Origin: Anaerolineae bacterium
GTDB taxonomy: Bacteria; Chloroflexota; Anaerolineae; 4572-78; J111
Direction: 5' to 3'
Length of the DNA stretch: 64,000 bases
Assembly: GCA_022071955.1 (NCBI GenBank)
Contig: JAJVIM010000032.1
Coordinates: forward strand, 62,001 to 126,000
Shown here: in pieces, positions 58,645 through 64,000 of the stretch
Layout of the letters: every line of letters starts with the position of its first letter
How positions within the stretch are numbered: the stretch's first letter is position 1
The notes under the pieces: generated by a model
Told to the model about the DNA's origin: nothing
The model's database searches: none
What the model saw: the letters and a program-made list of their open reading frames with translations, nothing else
Position numbers and translations under genes: made by a program

Positions 58645-59333
58645 TGGCCGCCTCGCAGCCGGTAGCCCACGCCGTAGACGGTTTCGATGTAGGCCGGGTT
58701 GTCGGCCTTAACCCCCATTTTTTTGCGCAAATTTTTGATGTGCGAGTCGACGGTGCGTTCTTCGCCTTCGTAGCTGTAGCCCAAGCCTTCTTCAATGAGT
58801 TCAAGGCGGGTGAAGGCCCGGCCGGGGTGTTCGGCCAGCAGTTTGAGCAGGTCAAACTCGGTGGGGGTCAACTCGACGGGGTTGCCGCGGCAGGTGAGTT
58901 CGTGCCGGTCCAGATCAAGCCGGAGGCCGCCCAGTTGCAGCACGTGCGGCTGCACCGGCGCGCCAGCGGCTCGACGCAGCACGGCTTTGACTCGCGCCAC
59001 CAATTCCGGGGGGTTGAAAGGTTTGGCCACGTAGTCGTCTGCGCCCAGCTCAAAGCCGGCCAGTTTGTCGGTGTCTTCAACGCGGGCGGTGAGCATCACA
59101 ATCGGCGTGCCCGCCAGCGAGTCGTCACCGCGAATGATGCGGGTAATGTCCCAGCCGTCGCGGTCGGGCAGCATTAAATCGAGCACTACCAGATCGGGCC
59201 GCTCGCGGCGGATGGCGTGCAGCGCGGTTTCGCCGTCAAACGCGGCGAGTACGGTAAAGCCCTCTTTTTCAAGGTAGGCCTGCACCAGCCGGACTATTTT
59301 TTTGTCGTCGTCTACTACCAAAATGCGGGACAT
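58641..59333 (-). CDS. OmpR-family response regulator
   Basis: A 230-residue regulator. The receiver (1-118) has Asp8-Asp9 and phosphoacceptor Asp52 (LVVLDLMLPDRDG), and YVAKPF with Lys. A winged-helix DNA-binding domain (about 130-228) ends in RTVDSHIKNLRKKMG and VYGVGYRL. It is translationally coupled (ATGA) to the kinase downstream. The pair is followed by no obvious target gene; the aldo-keto reductase lies upstream on the same strand, 25 bp away, and may share the transcript. Confidence 0.94.
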   Translation of the reverse strand: MSRILVVDDDKKIVRLVQAYLEKEGFTVLAAFDGETALHAIRRERPDLVVLDLMLPDRDGWDITRIIRGDDSLAGTPIVMLTARVEDTDKLAGFELGADDYVAKPFNPPELVARVKAVLRRAAGAPVQPHVLQLGGLRLDLDRHELTCRGNPVELTPTEFDLLKLLAEHPGRAFTRLELIEEGLGYSYEGEERTVDSHIKNLRKKMGVKADNPAYIETVYGVGYRLRGGQ

Positions 59334-59358
59334 CGGTTAAATTGGCACGGTCAAACTG

Positions 59359-60216
59359 TTAAGTGAACAGCGGCTCGATGGCCTGCGCCGCAGCCAGTTC
59401 TTCCATTTCGGCGTTGGTGGGGCGGGTTTCAAAGTGGCTGGCCGCGTCCAAAATTTTGGGCAGCAGGGTGGCATCGCCGCTGGTGTTGAGGAAAACATGC
59501 GGCTGGCCCAGCACCCAATGGACGGCGCGGTCAATATCGGCCTGGTTTTCCAGCGCGCGATACCATGTGTGCAAGTGCTGCGGAATATCGCCCCACGGGC
59601 CGGCCGCCAGCGATTTGATGGTTTGCACGGCCACGTTACGCTCGCGGCACACGGCCAGCAGCTTGTTAAAATTGTCGGCGTAAACCGGGTTTTGCAGCAT
59701 GGGGTAGTTGTACGGCAGCAGCACCGAGTCGAAATCAAACCGTTCCAGGCTTTGCAAATGGCGCTCGGCGACCACCACATCGTGGCCGGTTACGCCGATG
59801 TAGCGCACCAGCCCCTGCTCGCGGGCCTCTACCAGCGCTTCGAGCGCGCCGCCCGGCCCCATTGCGGTTTGCCATTCGTCCCAATCTACCAGGTAGTGCA
59901 ACTGGATCAGGTCGATGACGTCGGTGTGCAACCGCTCCAGCGATTGGTGAAGCTGCTCTTTGGCTTCCTGATAGGTGCGTTTGTCTACTTTGGTGGCTAA
60001 AAAGAAATCCTGCCGGTGTTGGTCCAGCCACGGGCCAATGCGCAGTTCAGATTCGGCGTAACTGGGAGCGGTATCAATGTGATTGATGCCGTATTCCAGC
60101 AGCAGTTCCAGCACGCGGTCGGCTTCGGCCTGCGAAATTAACCCCACAGCAAAGCCGCCAAAAATGGTACGGCTACTCTGATAGCCGGTTCGGCCAAAAG
60201 ACATTTTCGGAATCAT
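59359..60216 (-). CDS. Aldo/keto reductase
   Basis: A 285-residue NAD(P)H-dependent oxidoreductase with a TIM-barrel fold. The catalytic tetrad can be placed: Asp and Tyr in NHIDTAPSYAESE, Lys in LATKVDKR, and His in LIQLHYLVD. The start MIPKMSFGRTGYQSSRTIFGG is typical. The C-terminal cofactor-loop region is short for the family, so coenzyme preference is unclear. Substrates are carbonyl compounds; the physiological one is unknown. It is the first gene upstream of an OmpR/HK pair and probably in the same operon. Confidence 0.9.
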   Translation of the reverse strand: MIPKMSFGRTGYQSSRTIFGGFAVGLISQAEADRVLELLLEYGINHIDTAPSYAESELRIGPWLDQHRQDFFLATKVDKRTYQEAKEQLHQSLERLHTDVIDLIQLHYLVDWDEWQTAMGPGGALEALVEAREQGLVRYIGVTGHDVVVAERHLQSLERFDFDSVLLPYNYPMLQNPVYADNFNKLLAVCRERNVAVQTIKSLAAGPWGDIPQHLHTWYRALENQADIDRAVHWVLGQPHVFLNTSGDATLLPKILDAASHFETRPTNAEMEELAAAQAIEPLFT

Positions 60217-60289
60217 AAACGTCCCTCCGTATTTGGTAGGGTGAGTTTAACGGATATTGCGGGAATTTACAAAATATTTGGGCGGAGGG

Positions 60290-60979
60290 TTAATCGCCTT
60301 CTTCTTCCGGGTGGTCTTCTTTGTGGTCGCTCTTGTGGCTGTCTTCTTTGCTGCTATCCTCTTTGCTGCTGCTGTCGCTGCTGCCGCTGCTGTCTGAGCC
60401 TGAGCGCTGCCCGCCGATGGTGACGGTTGTTTCCGGCGAGCGGAGTAGCTGTCGGGCGTTGAGTTCGGTCAGGTCTTTTTCCAGTTCGGCGGCGGCGGAC
60501 TGCTGGCTGGCCCGCAACTCGCTGGCAGACTGTTCAAACTCGGCTTGCAGGGCGCTCATTTGCTGTTGGTGGTGGGTTTCGTTCTGGGCAATGGTTTGAT
60601 TGAGGGCGGTGGCGGTGGCGGCAAGATTATCGACAATTTGCTGTTGGGACGCCACCTGTTTTTGCAGGGCGTCCAGTTGGGCATTTTGCTGCTCGGTTTG
60701 GGTGGCCACCAACTGGTTGAGGTTGTCGAGCGATTGGCGCGTCTGGTCAATTTGGGCTTGAATAGCGGCCATTCGCTGCCTGGTGGCGTTTTCAAGTTGG
60801 ACCTGCCGGTTTTTAAACTGAATGGCGCGAGCGGTGGCTTGCACGTCAATTTCCGGGGCGAGCAGGTTTATCTGCCCCGAGCGCGAGGCGGCAAATACGG
60901 TTGACAGGCCAAACAGCCCGACCGCAATAACAATAACAACAATAATCAGGCTGGTATTGATAACCGTGGTACTTTTCAT
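60290..60979 (-). CDS. Membrane-anchored coiled-coil protein with acidic, His-containing tail
   Basis: A 229-residue protein starting at ATG 60979, behind CGGAG. One N-terminal hydrophobic segment (about 7-30, ending VFAAS) may be a signal anchor or a cleaved signal. A long Gln/Ala-rich coiled coil follows (about 50-175; for example QTRQSLDNLNQLVATQTEQQ). The tail (about 190-229) is Ser/Asp/Lys/His/Glu-rich (SKEDSHKSDHKEDHPEEE) and could bind metal ions; this is only composition. I recognise no family. It is the last gene of the cyclase-RR-HK operon and resembles the coiled-coil protein just upstream. Confidence 0.65.
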   Translation of the reverse strand: MKSTTVINTSLIIVVIVIAVGLFGLSTVFAASRSGQINLLAPEIDVQATARAIQFKNRQVQLENATRQRMAAIQAQIDQTRQSLDNLNQLVATQTEQQNAQLDALQKQVASQQQIVDNLAATATALNQTIAQNETHHQQQMSALQAEFEQSASELRASQQSAAAELEKDLTELNARQLLRSPETTVTIGGQRSGSDSSGSSDSSSKEDSSKEDSHKSDHKEDHPEEEGD

Positions 60980-60992
60980 CACAGAATCTCCG

Positions 60993-61475
60993 TTAATTTC
61001 CCAGCTCGGTTTTAACCTGTTCCAATTTTGAGCGGGTTTCGGCCAGTTCTTGTTCCATTTCGGCCAAACGCGCTTGTGTCCGCCGCTGTGCGTCGTTCAA
61101 TTCGGTTTGCTGCGCGGCCAGGCGAGTGGTGCGGGTAATTTCTAGCCGGCCAATTTGCAGGTTAAGTTCCTGTGCCTGAGCTTGCAGCTTTTCCAACTGG
61201 TGCTGGCTGTCGGCCATTTTCTTTAACCAGATGTCGGTTTGAATTTCCAGAGCATCTTGTTCCTGCTGAATTTTGGCCTGTATATCGTCCAACTGGCCCT
61301 GAACTTCGGCTTCGTGCTCGGCCAGGTGGGTTTCTATCGGGGCCAGATCGCTGTCAATAGAAATAACCAGCGGCGGCTGCGGCTGGGCGCGCTGCGGCCA
61401 CAGCAAATAGACCCCCACCAGCAGTAAAATGGGCACAGTAACGGCGCTCACCAATATAAAACCCAGATTCTTCAT
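60993..61475 (-). CDS. Small membrane-anchored coiled-coil protein
   Basis: A 160-residue protein. The ATG at 61475 overlaps the kinase stop by one base (TGATG), so it is translationally coupled. A single hydrophobic anchor lies at about 4-25 (GFILVSAVTVPILLLVGVYL), then a short Pro-rich stretch, then a coiled coil to the end (HEAEVQGQLDDIQAKIQQEQ ... LAEMEQELAETRSKLEQ). I do not recognise a family. Coupling to the sensor kinase suggests an accessory or output role in the envelope. The next coiled-coil gene begins 13 bp later. Confidence 0.68.
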   Translation of the reverse strand: MKNLGFILVSAVTVPILLLVGVYLLWPQRAQPQPPLVISIDSDLAPIETHLAEHEAEVQGQLDDIQAKIQQEQDALEIQTDIWLKKMADSQHQLEKLQAQAQELNLQIGRLEITRTTRLAAQQTELNDAQRRTQARLAEMEQELAETRSKLEQVKTELGN

Positions 61476-62881
61476 CAACTTACTCCATTTTTCACCGGCT
61501 GGCTTTGTTTGAGCGGCAGCCAAACCGTAAATGTGGTGCCCTGGTCAATGGTGCTGTCTACCTCTACCCGGCCGCCGTGCGCCTGGGCCAGCCACTGCAC
61601 AATCGATAACCCCAGCCCGGCGCCGCTGGTTTGGCCGTTGGCCGATACCCGCGAGCGGGCTTTATCCACCCGGTAAAAGCGATCAAACAGGTGTGGCAAA
61701 TGTTCCGGGCCAATGCCGGGGCCGGTATCGGCAATGGTAACACAGGCCTGGCCGTTGGTAATGGCGGCGTTGACCATAACCGTGTCACCGGAGCGCGAAT
61801 ATTTAAGGGCATTATCGATTAAATTCATAAACAGCCGGCTGAGCTTGTTCCGGTCGCCTTCAATCACCAGCACACCCGGCACATCGACATTCAGCGAAAT
61901 TTCTTCTTTGATAGCTTTGGGCATAAAACTGGCTGTCTGTTCGGTTAACATTTCGGCCAGGTTAAAGTAATCCAGTTTAAGGACAGATTGCTGGTTATCG
62001 GCGCGAGCCAGCAGCAGCAGTTCCTGTACCAGGGCGATGAGCTGATCGGTTGTTTGATTTACGTTTTCCAGCGTTTCCTGGTAGGTTTCGGGGCTGCGCG
62101 GCCGGGCCAGGGCTACTTCAACATCACCTTTGAGAATGGTCAGCGGTGTTTTCATCTCGTGCGAGGCATCAGCAATGAACCGCTTCTGTTGCTCAAAGGC
62201 ATCTTCCAGCCGCGCCAGCATCTGGTCAAAGGTGGCCGCCAGCCGGCCCACTTCGTCATTGGGTAAATCCATTTTGAGCCGCTGGTGCAGGTCGCGAGCG
62301 CTGATTTGCCGGGCGGCGCGGGTAATTCGGTCGATGGGGTCCAATGCGCTGGCGGCCAAAAACCAGCCGCCGGCGCTGGACGCCAGCAGTGTCAGCGGGA
62401 TGCCGATGCCCAGCAGGGCAATAAGCTGGCGCTGCACATCCTGAATATGACGGTAGCTTTCGGCTACCTGCACCAGCCCCGAACCGCGATTTTCAATAAC
62501 AAATGGCGCAGTATACAACCGAATGGGCGTATCATCGACCAGTTGGGCGTTTTCCAGCGTGGCGTTATTCATATTGGTCAGCGAGGCTTTGAACGAGGCG
62601 CCCTCAAAATGGCCGGGATCGATGAGTGGCTGGCCCTGCGCATCAATTACCCGCCAATAAACGCCTTCTTCCGGGCTGTAACTCAACTCGACTCCGTGCT
62701 CATCGTCATCCGCCTCAAAGTGGAGGTTGCCCAAAATCTCGCCAACTTCGCGCTGGAGATGGTTATCGACCGAGTTCATCAAACTGCGGGTTAATCCAAC
62801 GTAAACAACCAGGCTAAAAATCACCAGGATGATGGAAAAAATGGCCGTATACCACAACGTCAGGCGGAGCCGAATGTTCAT
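61475..62881 (-). CDS. Membrane sensor histidine kinase (ArlS/CusS-like)
   Basis: A 468-residue kinase. Helix 1 is at about 8-30, an extracytoplasmic sensor at about 32-155 with an acidic patch FEADDDEHGVELS, and helix 2 at about 157-178. HAMP follows (ALDPIDRITRAARQISARDLHQR), then HisKA with His241 (DASHEMKTPLTILKGDVE) and the ATPase (NLIDNALKYS, DTGPGIGPEHL, SGAGLGLSI). It begins 6 bp after the response-regulator stop and is coupled to the coiled-coil gene downstream. The stimulus is unknown. Confidence 0.93.
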   Translation of the reverse strand: MNIRLRLTLWYTAIFSIILVIFSLVVYVGLTRSLMNSVDNHLQREVGEILGNLHFEADDDEHGVELSYSPEEGVYWRVIDAQGQPLIDPGHFEGASFKASLTNMNNATLENAQLVDDTPIRLYTAPFVIENRGSGLVQVAESYRHIQDVQRQLIALLGIGIPLTLLASSAGGWFLAASALDPIDRITRAARQISARDLHQRLKMDLPNDEVGRLAATFDQMLARLEDAFEQQKRFIADASHEMKTPLTILKGDVEVALARPRSPETYQETLENVNQTTDQLIALVQELLLLARADNQQSVLKLDYFNLAEMLTEQTASFMPKAIKEEISLNVDVPGVLVIEGDRNKLSRLFMNLIDNALKYSRSGDTVMVNAAITNGQACVTIADTGPGIGPEHLPHLFDRFYRVDKARSRVSANGQTSGAGLGLSIVQWLAQAHGGRVEVDSTIDQGTTFTVWLPLKQSQPVKNGVS

Positions 62882-62887
62882 TCTACA

Positions 62888-63568
62888 TCATTCAACATCA
62901 TCAATTTTGTAGCCAATGCCGCGCACGGTGTGGATGAGTGGCGGTTCGCCGTTGTCTTCCAGCTTTTGGCGCAGATGGCGCACGTACACATCAACCACGT
63001 TAGACGCGCCAAAGTAATCGTAGCCCCACACAGCCTCGCGGATGAGAGTGCGGCTGAGCGGGCGGCGCGGGTGACGCATTAAATATTCCAGCACCGCGTA
63101 TTCTTTGGACGTGAGTTCAATTTCACGCTGGCCGCGCCGGGCCACGTGCGAAACCATATCGAGCTGCAAATCACCAATTTCCAGCATGGTATCCATTTTG
63201 CCGGGCGTGGCGGCGCGTCGCACCAGCGCCCGAATCCGGGCCAGCAGTTCTTTAAAGGCAAACGGCTTGGGCAGGTAGTCGTCGGCGCCGGCGTCAAGCC
63301 CCCTAACCCGGTCATCAATTTCATCGCGGGCGGTCAGCATTAAAATTGGGGTGGTTACCCCGCGCGAGCGCAGAATTTTGGTCACCTCAAAACCGTTGAG
63401 GCCGGGCAGCATCACATCGAGCAAAACCAGATCGTAACTGGCCGAAGCCACCCAATCCAGCGCCGCCGGGCCATCGCCCACCACATCAACGGTGTAGCTT
63501 TCTTCTTCCAAACCGGTTTTTACAAACCGGGCAATTCGCTCTTCATCTTCCACAACAAGGATTCGCAT
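62888..63568 (-). CDS. OmpR-family response regulator
   Basis: A 226-residue regulator. The receiver has Glu7-Asp8, phosphoacceptor Asp51 (LVLLDVMLPGLNG) and YLPKPF with Lys. The winged-helix output domain includes LTSKEYAVLEYLMRHPRRPLSR and VDVYVRHLRQKL. It is cognate to the kinase 6 bp downstream. A class III cyclase gene ends 4 bp upstream, so the three are one operon, linking phosphorelay control with cyclic-nucleotide signalling. Confidence 0.94.
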   Translation of the reverse strand: MRILVVEDEERIARFVKTGLEEESYTVDVVGDGPAALDWVASASYDLVLLDVMLPGLNGFEVTKILRSRGVTTPILMLTARDEIDDRVRGLDAGADDYLPKPFAFKELLARIRALVRRAATPGKMDTMLEIGDLQLDMVSHVARRGQREIELTSKEYAVLEYLMRHPRRPLSRTLIREAVWGYDYFGASNVVDVYVRHLRQKLEDNGEPPLIHTVRGIGYKIDDVE

Positions 63569-63572
63569 GCCT

Positions 63573-64000
63573 TCACCCGTTAATCACAAAAATTTGTAAC
63601 AGATCAGATTTACCTTTAACCTGGATGGTTCTGGTTGAGGCCTGGGTTGGCAGGGTGGTTAACTTGCGGTAGGTTTGGCCCGACATCACTATTTCACCCG
63701 GCCCGGCCGCCGATTCCAGCCGTTTGGCAGTGTTGACTGCATCTCCAATTATATCATATTTGCGGGTGCCGGTGGAACCCATTAAACCTTCGATAACTTC
63801 GCCGGTGTTCAACCCAACCCCAACCGCCAGGTTGAGCGAGCCAAGCAGGGGGTGCAGCACGTGCTGAAGTTCCCGGGCGGTTTTTAGCGCCGCCGGCGCC
63901 GACTCAAAGCGGGTCATAATTTCATCGGCGGTAAAGTTGGGTTTGTGGCCGTTGTGCCGGGCGATGATCTCTTCTGCGGCGTTGTAGTAGCGGTTGAGCA
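63573..64000 (-). CDS. Class III adenylate/guanylate cyclase domain protein, 5' truncated
   Basis: The frame stays open beyond the window edge, so only the last 141 residues are seen. They include LNRYYNAAEEIIARHNGHKPNF, then ADEIMTRFE, where the family has GDGIMAxF with a metal-binding Asp (here kept as A-D-E), and VGVGLNTGEVIEG and YDIIGDAVNTAKRLES, the dimer-interface and substrate region. Class III cyclases make cAMP or cGMP as dimers. Whether this one is active depends on the first metal Asp, which lies outside the window. It ends 4 bp before the response-regulator gene. Confidence 0.85.
   Translation of the reverse strand, partial: LNRYYNAAEEIIARHNGHKPNFTADEIMTRFESAPAALKTARELQHVLHPLLGSLNLAVGVGLNTGEVIEGLMGSTGTRKYDIIGDAVNTAKRLESAAGPGEIVMSGQTYRKLTTLPTQASTRTIQVKGKSDLLQIFVING

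Overview
The window looks like a chromosomal stretch of a Chloroflexota bacterium, most likely Anaerolineae-like. This is inferred from gene content: Pro/Thr-rich linkers on exported domains, a MalT-type LuxR regulator, a Ser/Thr kinase with FHA domain, GAF-rich sensors, polytopic PMT-type glycosyltransferases, and lipoproteins with no outer-membrane partner for the RND pump. I saw no rRNA, tRNA, CRISPR array, transposase gene or phage genes.

Layout. 1-3.1 kb: the tail of a DNA adenine methyltransferase (RAMA domain), a 120-bp MITE-like element with 8-bp target duplication, and an FHA Ser/Thr kinase with an extracytoplasmic domain. 3.2-7.4 kb: inositol monophosphatase-like enzyme, MalT-like LuxR regulator and a small conserved protein. 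7.6-12.4 kb: RND efflux adaptor and permease. 12.5-24.2 kb: exported SH3/beta-propeller lipoprotein, phosphoesterase, two Hsp20 chaperones, pentapeptide protein, UspA, a GNAT/GabT pair, a TM-helix-repeat membrane protein and an SH3 protein. 24.3-45 kb (mostly minus strand): HerA-like ATPase, DinB-fold protein, MurJ, four large membrane glycosyltransferase-type proteins, a GT2 enzyme with a flippase-like partner, a NarL-type two-component pair, a double-FKBP lipoprotein and a degenerate receiver. 45-54.9 kb: a hybrid kinase convergent with a GAF/SpoIIE phosphatase, a class B PBP predicted to be a Tat-exported lipoprotein, and a roadblock protein. 55-64 kb (minus strand): radical SAM protein, DUF385 protein, two OmpR/HK pairs, an aldo-keto reductase, and a cyclase-RR-HK operon ending in two membrane-anchored coiled-coil proteins.

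How it fits together. Much of the window is envelope biology (polyprenol-linked sugar transfer, MurJ, PBP, efflux, lipoproteins) interleaved with signal transduction (Ser/Thr kinase, three classical and one hybrid kinase, PP2C phosphatase, two pseudo-receivers, cyclase).

The most unusual signal is at DNA level. Islands of 7-bp tandem repeats, like the STRRs known from filamentous cyanobacteria, occur in gaps and also inside reading frames. In-frame examples are the LuxR ATPase, the SH3/propeller lipoprotein and two glycosyltransferases, where they add peptide to loops and linkers; one further glycosyltransferase has an 8-bp variant. A neighbouring paralogue lacks two of these insertions, which supports insertion after duplication. 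Several palindromic repeat families share the same sites.
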